Of a stretch of 52,881 bases of DNA, positions 1 to 8,939 are shown piece by piece. Both the position numbers and the translations under genes were made by a program. This stretch comes from Willaertia magna (lineage: Eukaryota; Heterolobosea; Eutetramitea; Acrasida; Naegleriidae), in the NCBI GenBank assembly GCA_902984215.1, contig CADWAF010000611.1, forward strand, positions 1 through 52,881, written 5' to 3'. The notes beneath the pieces were generated by a model. The model was given only the letters and a program-made list of their open reading frames with translations. It was not told the origin of the DNA and ran no database searches. The first letter of the stretch is position 1. Every line of letters begins with the position of its first letter.

Positions 1-2
1 AA

Positions 3-1301
3 GAAGAAAAATTAAAACCCACCTTTACCACCAACCTAACAACAACAACAAACAATAATAATACCAACAACCATCACAACAATACATCAACAACAAAACC
101 ACAAAAATCACCACTTCTTCCACAACAACACCCACAATCGGAAATAAAAAAAGATAACAACAAGTCCGATGACAATGAAGAAGAAGAAGAAGACTACAAT
201 GATAACACAAGTAATAACAGTAGTGATAATTCCGATAATCAAATGGACATTGACGAAGATGATGACGACGAAGATGACAACCAAGATAACGACGAAGAAG
301 AAGATTGGAATATTGAATTAATTGACAATAAACAAGTATTTATCCGTAAATATATCCATAAAGGTGAAAACTGTAATCCTAAACATAAAGTTAAACTTTT
401 ACATAAAGCTAAAGTAGAATGTCCAATTAAATTAACAAATAATGATAAATCATGTTTTATTGAAAATCATGGTTATTTTACAATTTTATCTTCACATTGT
501 TTTGAATCTGGAAGTTTTTATTTTGAAATTAAATTAGAAGAACCAATTTCTTTTTCTTTTGAAAATTTACCTAATTATGCAATTGAAAATATTGGAAATG
601 TTAGAATTGGTATTTGTCAATCTACATTTGATGTTAGAGCACCTTTAGGAATTGATAATCTAAGTTTTTGTTATTCAAGTAGAAATGGACATTTCTTTAC
701 TAATTCAAAAGGTAGGAAATATGGTGAACCTTATTATTATCGTTTACAAAAGAGAGTTAATAGTGGTAATAATGTTACTAATATTAGCAGTACTAATAAT
801 AAGAAACGAGAAGAAGAAACAATTATTGGTTGTTATATTGAAATACCAAAAAGACCGCAAAAAGAAATTCCAATCATTAGAAAAGAAAATAACTTTTTTC
901 ATCCCGTGAATGGAAATAAATATCCAGTAATTTTAGAAGAGGTTGAAGAACAACAAGCTTTAGGGAGTAAATTAATTTTCTTTAAGAATGGGAAGTGTCA
1001 AGGGGTTGCTCATAAAGATTTTAATTATGGGGTTTGGTTTGTTGGCGTTTCATTGTATATGGGAGCTAATGTTCAATGTTTGTTTGAAAGGAAGGAATTA
1101 CGTTATAATCCTTATGAGATGGCATCTGATGTTTGTTTGAAAGATTGGAAAGCGATTGGTGAATTGTATCAATCACCATATGCTACTGTCAGTAATCAAC
1201 AAAAGAAGGGAAGTAATAATATTAGTTCTTCTACCAATAATAATCTCAAAAAGAAGATTGTTAGAAAAGAGAGTGTTAATATTATACCTAGAAAAACCTA
1301 A
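3..1301 (+). CDS. ASH2-like SPRY-domain protein, COMPASS/Set1 subunit (5' truncated by window edge)
   Basis: The reading frame is already open at the window start, so the N terminus lies outside; the first visible Met is at 243. A low-complexity N/T/Q and very acidic stretch precedes a SPRY domain of the ASH2 type. Visible hallmarks are YFTILSSHCFESGSFYFEI, RIGICQSTFDVRAPLG, GCYIEIP and SKLIFFKNGKCQGVAHKDF followed by VSLY, in the order of the ASH2 SPRY domain. ASH2 proteins are core subunits of the nuclear Set1/MLL histone H3K4 methyltransferase complexes. The frame stops at 1299-1301, 10 nt before the ATG of a long Q/N-rich frame in another phase. Shortening an A5 run at 1292-1296 by one base would join the two, so this stop may be artefactual. 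SPRY identity is solid; the true C terminus is uncertain. Confidence 0.8.
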   Translation, partial: EEKLKPTFTTNLTTTTNNNNTNNHHNNTSTTKPQKSPLLPQQHPQSEIKKDNNKSDDNEEEEEDYNDNTSNNSSDNSDNQMDIDEDDDDEDDNQDNDEEEDWNIELIDNKQVFIRKYIHKGENCNPKHKVKLLHKAKVECPIKLTNNDKSCFIENHGYFTILSSHCFESGSFYFEIKLEEPISFSFENLPNYAIENIGNVRIGICQSTFDVRAPLGIDNLSFCYSSRNGHFFTNSKGRKYGEPYYYRLQKRVNSGNNVTNISSTNNKKREEETIIGCYIEIPKRPQKEIPIIRKENNFFHPVNGNKYPVILEEVEEQQALGSKLIFFKNGKCQGVAHKDFNYGVWFVGVSLYMGANVQCLFERKELRYNPYEMASDVCLKDWKAIGELYQSPYATVSNQQKKGSNNISSSTNNNLKKKIVRKESVNIIPRKT

Positions 1302-1311
1302 AGAAAGAAAG

Positions 1312-4300
1312 ATGAGTTTAGAAATGAAAGAGAAAATTGCAAATATTTCTTCAACTGAACAGTCACGTGGTACAAAATTAATTGATAGCTCAATTAAGCT
1401 TAATACTCCTACACAAACAACAACAACGAAGGAATTATTTGTGAATAACAAAAATATAAGTTCAACAACAGCAACTAGTACAACTTCTACTGACACTACA
1501 GCAATTAGTAAACACCCTTCAAACAACAATCAATTAACTAGCGCTACAAATAATAATAGTAGTAATTTATCAACTGGAAATACAACGAATGCTACAACAA
1601 CAAATACAACATCAACTAGTGGAACAAGTCAACAACAACATGTTCCACCTGTAATTGATATTTCTGCTATTACCCCGATTATTAAAGAAACTAAAACGAA
1701 GCCAAGAGAAAAAAAGGAAAGTTCTATAATGTCTATGGCTAGAAAATCTGGAGATTACAATCCAAAGAAAGGAATTTTAAAAATTAAAAAAGACGCTCCA
1801 GTTGTAAATACTGCATTAACAAAAAAAAGAAAAACATCAATAAGTCAACCAACAGGAGAAGAAACAAATAACAAACCTGCACATACTCATGTTAAATTAA
1901 TTGATTTTAATGAAATTAAAAAGAAGAATGAAGAAAAAGAATTAAAACAAGAATCTTCACAACAAGAATTAGAGCAAACTCAACAACATTCATCTAATAG
2001 TAATACCTTACCAAAGGTTTTGTCATCAGAAAGTAATAAGATGAGTGATGATAATATTGTGGCAAGTGCTACCACTCATAATTTTAATCCACAACAACAA
2101 ACAAGTACAGCCCCTACTCCTTCACCAAAGAAAAGTAAAAAGAATAAGAAGAAGAAACGTAAGACCTCAGTAGTTGAGCAACAACAACCTTTAGGTGAAT
2201 TCTCACAGCAACAACAAAAGACAGTTGAGGCAGAACCAAAGTTTGAAGTTATAACTGGAAATAATCAAAATATTAATAATCAACAACAACAAATACAGCA
2301 ACAACCAGTTCAACAACAAACACAACAAACAATACAACAAGAAGTGAATAATTATCAAGTTGTAAATACAAAACCATCACATCACCATCACGTGTCAACA
2401 AATGTTAATGCATCTTCTCCTTTGCAACAACAACAAATGTCACAAGAATTTAAGATGAAATATAATAACAATAATCCTAACAATACTATAATCCCTCAAC
2501 AACAACAACAAATAGAACAAAACCTACACCACCAACAACGCACAACTAAAGCCCCAATGGTGATTAACACAAATAATAATGTACCACAAAATGTTAATCA
2601 AATGCATCTTCAAATACCAAGAGTAGAGGAACAACAACAAATTAATAATATAATACACCAACAATCACAACAACAACCTACTCAAACAACGACCTTAAAC
2701 AACAATGCCAATAGTATATCTCCAAGAAATTCTCCAAGAAAAAACTCAAATTCATTCTTGGCAATGATGGAACAATCTCCAACAGCAATAATTACCCCAA
2801 CATCAGCAAAGAGCAGTAATAATACTCAATATAATCATGGTAATATTTATAATTCTACAAATAATAATAATAATATAGTGAACTCTGGTAATAACAATAC
2901 AATACCATCACAACAAACGATGAGTCAAATGAATCGTGGTAATATGATGATGGTTGATAACAATCAACAAGGTAATTATCAACAAACATCACCACCATTA
3001 CCCAACATTTCTTCTCAAAATATTAATAACATGAATAACAGTAATGAAAATTCAGCAATGCTATCTGTATTGAATGAATTGTTGAAAAATGGTGGAGCTG
3101 GAACTGTTAATAATAACAATTTGATGAATGACAATAATAGTGCCTTACTTTCAGGATTGATGGGAACCCTTATGCAGAAACAACAAGTTAATACAACTAA
3201 TAATAATACTGTTAATATTCCACAACATAACGTGATTCATTCCACACACAATAATAGCCAAAATAGTTCACACAATGTTTCTCCTAATATTATACCTTCG
3301 AACAATAATTTAAATCAACATCAATTATTAATGAATCAATCACCTAATCCACAACAGTCAAATTTAATGATGACTAATATGATAAATCAACATCTCTCTA
3401 GTAATACTAATACAACTAATAGTATTCAAGGATTAAGAAACTCTCCAAATTTAATATCACCAAATGTTAACAGTAATACTGGAGTTAATACTTTACATCA
3501 TTCCAATTTAATGGCAACAAATAATAACAATAATATAGGTTATAATTTACAACAGCAAACTTCTCCTAATCTTAATATTCAACAACAACAATATCATAAT
3601 GTATATCCACAACAACAAAGTATATCTCCAATTAATAATATGATGATGAATTATAATAGTAATAATATTTATAATTCCAACAGTAATGAACCTTTAACTC
3701 CAAATAATAATACTAGAGTAAGCTCTGGTGGTGGCGTTTTAGATTTATTAACAAGTGGAAGTTCAAATAGTGCTACTGGAAATAATAATTTACAATTAAT
3801 GAGAAATCAAAATAGTAGTCAACCACAACAAAATATGTCAATGATACATCATCATAATAATCCTAATATTAATAGTAATATCAATAATATGAATAATCTA
3901 ATGAATAATAATGCAATGATAAATAATCAACAACAACCAATGATTAATATTAAACAAGCTAATATTCATAGACAACAGCACCAACAACAAGTAAATAAAC
4001 CAACGACGACAACAGGAACTACTGCTGGAACGTTTAATTTTATTGATGAAAGTAGACAAATACCGTCTCCGCAACTAAATAATAATAATAATCAACAACA
4101 ACAATTTATTATACACAATACCAATCAACCACAAAAGTATAGTAATTTAAATTCATATAATAATACAATGAGATTACAAAATACACATCACCAGCATCAT
4201 CACGTGATGGATCAAGCATCTCAACAACAACAGTTTGCACTTCCACCAATTTCTGAGTTGGGTAATACAACGAGTGGTAGTGCCACTAGTGGTGTTAATC

Positions 4301-4389
4301 CTAACGTGAATAATAATAATACCACTAATAGTAATACCGCTAAACAACAAAAGTTTTCTTTTCACTTCTATAATCCAAACGAACAATAA
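1312..4389 (+). CDS. very long Q/N-rich low-complexity frame, possibly the C-terminal part of the ASH2-like protein
   Basis: This is an open frame of about 1,025 codons from ATG 1312, dominated by Asn, Gln, Ser, Thr and His runs with lysine-rich patches (for example KKSKKNKKKKRK). I see no catalytic domain. Short SP-type motifs and a few hydrophobic islands (SVLNELLKNGG, ALLSGLMGTLMQ) interrupt the repeats. The composition is prion-like, as often seen in transcriptional and chromatin proteins of amoebae. It begins 10 nt after the ASH2-like stop with no room for a promoter or 3' UTR, so I favour one gene interrupted by a one-base homopolymer difference or by an intron I could not place. The frame continues upstream to 1156, but that part overlaps the SPRY gene and has unlikely composition. 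Confidence 0.55.
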   Translation: MSLEMKEKIANISSTEQSRGTKLIDSSIKLNTPTQTTTTKELFVNNKNISSTTATSTTSTDTTAISKHPSNNNQLTSATNNNSSNLSTGNTTNATTTNTTSTSGTSQQQHVPPVIDISAITPIIKETKTKPREKKESSIMSMARKSGDYNPKKGILKIKKDAPVVNTALTKKRKTSISQPTGEETNNKPAHTHVKLIDFNEIKKKNEEKELKQESSQQELEQTQQHSSNSNTLPKVLSSESNKMSDDNIVASATTHNFNPQQQTSTAPTPSPKKSKKNKKKKRKTSVVEQQQPLGEFSQQQQKTVEAEPKFEVITGNNQNINNQQQQIQQQPVQQQTQQTIQQEVNNYQVVNTKPSHHHHVSTNVNASSPLQQQQMSQEFKMKYNNNNPNNTIIPQQQQQIEQNLHHQQRTTKAPMVINTNNNVPQNVNQMHLQIPRVEEQQQINNIIHQQSQQQPTQTTTLNNNANSISPRNSPRKNSNSFLAMMEQSPTAIITPTSAKSSNNTQYNHGNIYNSTNNNNNIVNSGNNNTIPSQQTMSQMNRGNMMMVDNNQQGNYQQTSPPLPNISSQNINNMNNSNENSAMLSVLNELLKNGGAGTVNNNNLMNDNNSALLSGLMGTLMQKQQVNTTNNNTVNIPQHNVIHSTHNNSQNSSHNVSPNIIPSNNNLNQHQLLMNQSPNPQQSNLMMTNMINQHLSSNTNTTNSIQGLRNSPNLISPNVNSNTGVNTLHHSNLMATNNNNNIGYNLQQQTSPNLNIQQQQYHNVYPQQQSISPINNMMMNYNSNNIYNSNSNEPLTPNNNTRVSSGGGVLDLLTSGSSNSATGNNNLQLMRNQNSSQPQQNMSMIHHHNNPNINSNINNMNNLMNNNAMINNQQQPMINIKQANIHRQQHQQQVNKPTTTTGTTAGTFNFIDESRQIPSPQLNNNNNQQQQFIIHNTNQPQKYSNLNSYNNTMRLQNTHHQHHHVMDQASQQQQFALPPISELGNTTSGSATSGVNPNVNNNNTTNSNTAKQQKFSFHFYNPNEQ

Positions 4390-4578
4390 ATAAATTGTAT
4401 TTTATTAATAATAATTTTATTAATTTTATTGGAATACAAACAACAATACAAAGTAAAATTCCGTTGTAAAATAACTTTTGGAAGAAATTAAAATAAGGAA
4501 ATTACCAAACCCAATCATTTACCTCTTTTAAAAAGTTTTTATTCTCACCAAATAATTTCATTTCTTAATAATAATAAA

Positions 4579-5444
4579 ATGTCTGTCAGTGCAACTTCCA
4601 GCAAGCCTAACATCCCTGGAGAGGAAAAAGGAATTAAGAAACTAGCCTTAGAAACTGGGGCAAATTTATTACAAGGGTTTGGTCCCGTAAATTCTATTCA
4701 TCAACACATTTGTGGTGTTCACGGTTATGCCACCGGTACGTTATTATTGTTTATTGTTATATATAATTTAATTGTCAATAATAATTAGATATCAAAAGAC
4801 AAGTGATTGCCCATCATTATTGTTCACATTTAAATAATGATTTTTGTCAATGTGTAATTTATGATGGAGACGAAAAGGGAGCAAGATTAATTGGTATTGA
4901 ATATATTATTAGTGAAAAACTATTTAATAATTTACCTGAAGAAGAACAACAATTATGGCATTCACATTTACATGAAGTGAAAGGTGGTTTAATTACTTGT
5001 CCTTATCTTCCAATGATGGCTGAACATGAAGTAATGAAAGATATTGTAAAAACTTATGGAAAGACTTTTCACACTTGGCAAGTAAGTAAACAAATTTTTG
5101 TTATTCATTTTATTGTAACGATTTTTCTTTGGTCAACTTTGTTTTTATAAAATATTTAATAATAATCATAAAATAAGATTGATAGAGGAGATTCTTTACC
5201 ACTAGGAATACCACAATTAATGATGGCACCAACTAATAACTCTTTAGTTCCAAAAGAATTCTTTATTGAACGTGATAAGAAATATAACATCTCAACTGAA
5301 AATTTAATCAAAGATAGAGAACAATTAGAAGGACCAACTGGTGGCGTTAATAAAAATGCAGATCCTTGGGAAAAGGGAAAGATTATTGATATTTGTCCTG
5401 TAATTAAAAATAATGATATTAAATCTTCTGGAAATTACTTTTGA
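4579..5444 (+). CDS. OBAP / DUF1264 family protein (oil body-associated protein-like), three exons
   Basis: Exons are 4579-4735, 4789-5081 and 5178-5444, giving 238 aa. The introns are 53 nt (GTACGT donor, TAG acceptor) and 96 nt (GTAAGT donor, AAG acceptor), and the phases fit exactly. Family hallmarks run across the splice joins: HQHICGVHGYATD, RQVIAHHYCSHLN, CVIYD, ARLIGIEYIISEKLF, LWHSHLHEVKGG, TFHTWQ and LPLGIPQLMM. This matches the DUF1264 family known from plant oil bodies and also from fungi and bacteria; length is typical. The biochemical activity is unknown, and lipid-droplet association is only established for plant members. The conserved His/Cys positions suggest metal or structural roles (inference). 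ATG 4579 follows an A-rich stretch typical of starts here. Confidence 0.85.
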
Positions 5445-6106
5445 CTACGTAGTAATTGTTTTTACTAGGCGGTAGTCAACATGTGTTGTATTAGAACCTG
5501 GAAATTTCCAACTTTCTACATTTTCCAATCACCACAAAACCAAAAAAAAATAGCCAACAACATACCTTTTATCACGGGCTCGCTTTATCAACAAACTAAC
5601 TTTATTACTTGCCCACAAACTTACCAACAAATAACTTTATTTAATTGTAATTTTAATAAAATAAATTCAACATTTTTCATTAAAACATTTATAATGCTAC
5701 ATAACACTGAATAGAACATTCATAATTTGATGTTTGCTTACTGATAATTTATAACAAACAACACAAAGTCTTATAAATCCTGAAGAATTGATAATCACAC
5801 ATTTATGGAATACGATATGGTTATAAATTGTAAATAAAAAAACTCTTTAATAAAGTAACTTTGTCTTTATTTGGAATTTTTTTTTAGGTTATTCGGTTTA
5901 TTACACTTTTTAGTTTTTACAAATTTATATTAAATAGCGAAAAGGTCTTAACGTTACAATATTTATTCCGGTACACTTTTACTTGGTAGTCAATGAGTAA
6001 TTTCTAGAAGAAATAATAAATTTATTAAACTGTTAAATAATAAATTTATTAAACTGTTAAATATTTTTATTGAAATTTAAAAAAAAATTAAAAAAACCAA
6101 AAAAAA
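5445..6106. other. 662-bp intergenic stretch without a supported gene
   Basis: AT-rich spacer between the OBAP-like gene and the next plus-strand gene. A 77-codon frame at 5481-5714 has no family resemblance and no splice partner, so I do not call it. The only clear structure is the exact 24-bp tandem duplication near its right end, annotated separately. Confidence 0.5.
6011..6058. repeat. perfect 24-bp tandem duplication
   Basis: Two exact head-to-tail copies of a 24-bp AT-rich unit (6011-6034 and 6035-6058), beginning AAATAATAAATTT and ending AAACTGTT. It lies 48 bp upstream of the start codon at 6107. Confidence 0.9.
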
Positions 6107-6724
6107 ATGCCGAAAAATAGAAATTCAACACACAATTCCGTGAAACAAATACTTGAACATAAAGTAAATGTATTGTCAAAGATTGGACAAGAAAGAAATC
6201 AACATGGATGGAATAATTATAAAGAAAATAATTTACATAGACCTTCAATTTATTTACGATATAAACATTTATATAATAATGAAATGCAACAAGAAGAACA
6301 AAATTTATTTAAATCAAATGAAGAAGAAGTTTATAAAAATTTAAATTTAAAAAAACCTAAAAAACATTCACAACAACAAGAAGAAGAAGATGATTTCTTT
6401 ATAGATCCAGAAAAGGAACAAACCAAACAATCCAAACAACAACAATCCAACAATTACAATAAAAATAAAAAAAATAAAAAAATAATAAATAATAAATTTA
6501 AAGAATGGGATGAAAAGAGTTTTAAAGGTGAAAATGGTGAAATGATAGTTTTAGATTTTAACGATTCAAATAACTCAAAAAAACGTAAACATCTTTATGG
6601 TCCAGAATTTTCTACGCCACCAAAAGATTTACAGAAAAAATTGGATCCAAAAAATTGGCAAGAAAATGTAAATTTTATTCCAATTGAACCAAAAAAGAAT
6701 AAAATTAAAAAACTTAAAAAATAA
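6107..6724 (+). CDS. small basic lysine-rich hypothetical protein
   Basis: Intronless 205-aa frame. ATG 6107 is preceded by seven A residues, matching other starts in the window. The N-terminal 70 residues look structured (repeated Leu, Ile, Tyr and His with motifs QHGWNNY and YLRYKHLY). The middle is Q/E/K-rich low complexity. The end contains conserved-looking pieces (EWDEKSF, KRKHLYGPEFSTPP, NFIPIEPKK) and a Lys-rich tail that could act in nuclear or nucleolar targeting. I do not recognise the family. It is tail-to-tail with the LCAT-like gene, with 39 bp between stop codons. Confidence 0.65.
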   Translation: MPKNRNSTHNSVKQILEHKVNVLSKIGQERNQHGWNNYKENNLHRPSIYLRYKHLYNNEMQQEEQNLFKSNEEEVYKNLNLKKPKKHSQQQEEEDDFFIDPEKEQTKQSKQQQSNNYNKNKKNKKIINNKFKEWDEKSFKGENGEMIVLDFNDSNNSKKRKHLYGPEFSTPPKDLQKKLDPKNWQENVNFIPIEPKKNKIKKLKK

Positions 6725-6763
6725 TTATAAAATATAATTCTTTAAATACTTTACAATAAAACT

Positions 6764-8839
6764 TTACAAACTATTAGAATCTAATAAACGTTCTGAATAT
6801 TGAGTTCTTTTTGATTGTTTATAAGAACAATAACAAATACCACCACAAATAATTGAAATAATAATTAAACCAATAATTGATAAAATAATTGGTAATGCTA
6901 TCCAACCATTTGATGTATCACTTAATAAAATACAATGAGATGGTCTTTGTGGTTGACCTACACTTATTTGATAATTTAAATTACAATTTGTAATTAAACA
7001 AATATTACTTAAATATCCATTATAACATTTTTGTATTCCTTTACCATTCTCTACTTTACATGAAACATCTTTATCACATTCTTTTCCACTTTCCATTATC
7101 TTTATACCCTTTATTTTATATTCTTTATTTAATTGTTGGTTATTTAATTGTTGAATATTATTTGAATAGTTTTGTAATGGAGAGTAATATCCATTAAATT
7201 CATTAAAATAACATTCATTTTCAATAATTAAATTACCAATTAAATTTACAATAAATGTTACATTTTGATTATTTAATTTAAAATTACCATTCCAAATATC
7301 TCCTAAAAATCCACCATAAAAATTTAAAATCATTTCTTTATCATTATAATCAGAATAAGCATGCCAATTATATTCTTCTCTAATTATAGCAATTACACTA
7401 TTCGTTTCATTTTCGTTATTATTTAAATCTTCTAATGTAATATTCCATTTACCTTGTAAATGACAATTCTTTTCTAAAAAGTATTTAACATTATTTAATG
7501 GAGCTGTTGCTTTTAGTATTGCATTATGTGAATAAGGGAATGTTACTCTTTTAGTTGCAATTAATCCATCATTATATACACTAGTAGCTGTCACCACTCC
7601 ATCACCATCATTTGTATATTCTTCTTCATAAGTGAAATCTTCTAAATTAAAAAGATAAGGTGGATTATTATTATTATTTGTATTTTTAGTGACACCATTT
7701 GTTATTGTAAAGCCAGTTGGTGTTTTTTTATTTGTTCCAATAAAATTATAAAAAGTTCTTGGTTGATAACGTTGTAAAATTTTTTCATCTAAATTAAAAT
7801 AATTATTTATCCAATCACTATTTAAAATTTTTTGTAAAATATCATAACGAAAAGGTACATTTACATTTTCATTATTATTTAAAACAACATAATTATCTTT
7901 TAATAAATGATTCATTGAAATTAAAAATTCATTTATATCAATCTTATTTTTAATATTATTATTTAAATCTTTTAAATAAATATTTGATTCAATCTTTCCT
8001 TTTAAATCTAAAGTTAATCTTTCATAAGTACTTAAAGCACCTAAAACTACATTTCTTACAATTTTTTTATTTAATAATTCATTATTTAAATTTGTACCAA
8101 TTATAGAACTTAATAAACTTGATTTACCTATACCTTGCCATGGCGTTGCAAAACTTATCCAATTTTTAATAGTTTTATAGAATACATTGTTATTATTCAT
8201 TATTTGGTCAACTAATATTGCATTCTTTACAACATAACCACCCATACTATGTGATATAATTGTAATTTGTTCTTGTTTTGTAATTTCCAAAACTTTTTTA
8301 ACATAATCCTTAAAATCTTTTGAAATATTTATAATTGAATTCCTCCAATCATATGGAAATGCAAATAAATTTTTACCTTCTTCATATCCTAAAGTTTTTA
8401 AATAAATAATCATTTCATGAAAATAATATCTTTTTGGTCCAATTGTTGATGGATTTAAATTATCGATATCAAATAATCCACTATTTTTAAAGGTTGGACT
8501 AATGGTATAGTTTTCTAATTCAGCCAAAATATTTTGTAATGAATAAGAATTAAAAGTAGTGTAAACTTCATTGTTGTTATTATCATTAATTTTACAGTAT
8601 AAATAAGTCATTGCTTTGGTTGAATTTTCCCAATTTTCATAAGCGTAAAAGTTTTTACTTTCATTAAATAAATGTTTTGCTTCTAATAAAGATGCTCCAT
8701 ATCCAGGTACTAAAATTATTGGATGATTATCATTAACTAACGCAAATGTTGTTGTTACTATAGGATGATGAATGTTGTCGTAATAAAACAAGAAAAGACT
8801 AGAAAGAAGGAAAAAAAGAGTCAGTCTCAAGTATTTCAT
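6764..8839 (-). CDS. LCAT/group XV phospholipase A2-like acyltransferase with C-terminal membrane anchor
   Basis: 691 aa, no intron seen. An N-terminal hydrophobic segment (about 5-20) suggests a signal peptide or anchor. The alpha/beta-hydrolase core follows the lecithin:cholesterol acyltransferase order: PGYGAS near 45-50, a lid region, FPYDWRNS, the nucleophile elbow SHSMGG with catalytic Ser near 197, then FATPWQG, the probable catalytic Asp in NDGDGVV near 414 and His in PYSHNAIL near 437. The extra C-terminal 250 residues are N-rich with several Cys, ending in a hydrophobic span of about 25 residues (near 655-680) and a short cytosolic tail, so it is likely a type I membrane enzyme of secretory or lysosomal compartments. 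Family members transfer or release the sn-2 acyl chain of phospholipids; substrate here is not predictable. Confidence 0.85.
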   Translation of the reverse strand: MKYLRLTLFFLLSSLFLFYYDNIHHPIVTTTFALVNDNHPIILVPGYGASLLEAKHLFNESKNFYAYENWENSTKAMTYLYCKINDNNNNEVYTTFNSYSLQNILAELENYTISPTFKNSGLFDIDNLNPSTIGPKRYYFHEMIIYLKTLGYEEGKNLFAFPYDWRNSIINISKDFKDYVKKVLEITKQEQITIISHSMGGYVVKNAILVDQIMNNNNVFYKTIKNWISFATPWQGIGKSSLLSSIIGTNLNNELLNKKIVRNVVLGALSTYERLTLDLKGKIESNIYLKDLNNNIKNKIDINEFLISMNHLLKDNYVVLNNNENVNVPFRYDILQKILNSDWINNYFNLDEKILQRYQPRTFYNFIGTNKKTPTGFTITNGVTKNTNNNNNPPYLFNLEDFTYEEEYTNDGDGVVTATSVYNDGLIATKRVTFPYSHNAILKATAPLNNVKYFLEKNCHLQGKWNITLEDLNNNENETNSVIAIIREEYNWHAYSDYNDKEMILNFYGGFLGDIWNGNFKLNNQNVTFIVNLIGNLIIENECYFNEFNGYYSPLQNYSNNIQQLNNQQLNKEYKIKGIKIMESGKECDKDVSCKVENGKGIQKCYNGYLSNICLITNCNLNYQISVGQPQRPSHCILLSDTSNGWIALPIILSIIGLIIISIICGGICYCSYKQSKRTQYSERLLDSNSL

Positions 8840-8939
8840 TTTTTTTGAATTCTGCTTTCATCAATGTTGTCAATCTCAAGCCTTGCTTAAAATACCAAAT
8901 AATTACAGTAGTAAATTATGAATTGTTTCTGCTGCCATT

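Noticed and set aside
25..210. Minus-strand frame rich in Leu, Val and Cys
   Set aside because: Shadow of the low-complexity N/T/E coding stretch on the plus strand.
1192..1225. 34-nt GT...AG intron candidate that would join the SPRY and Q/N frames
   Set aside because: Shorter than every other intron in the window, and it would replace a typical S/N-rich segment with an unlikely LLPIII segment.
1156..1311. N-terminal part of the Q/N-rich frame
   Set aside because: Overlaps the SPRY coding sequence in another phase and has unlikely composition (LVLLPIIIS).
1361..4206. CACGTG palindromes inside the Q/N-rich frame
   Set aside because: Arise from His/Val or Ser/Arg codons; no regulatory placement.
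5481..5714. 77-codon frame in the spacer after the OBAP-like gene
   Set aside because: No family, no splice partner, unremarkable composition.
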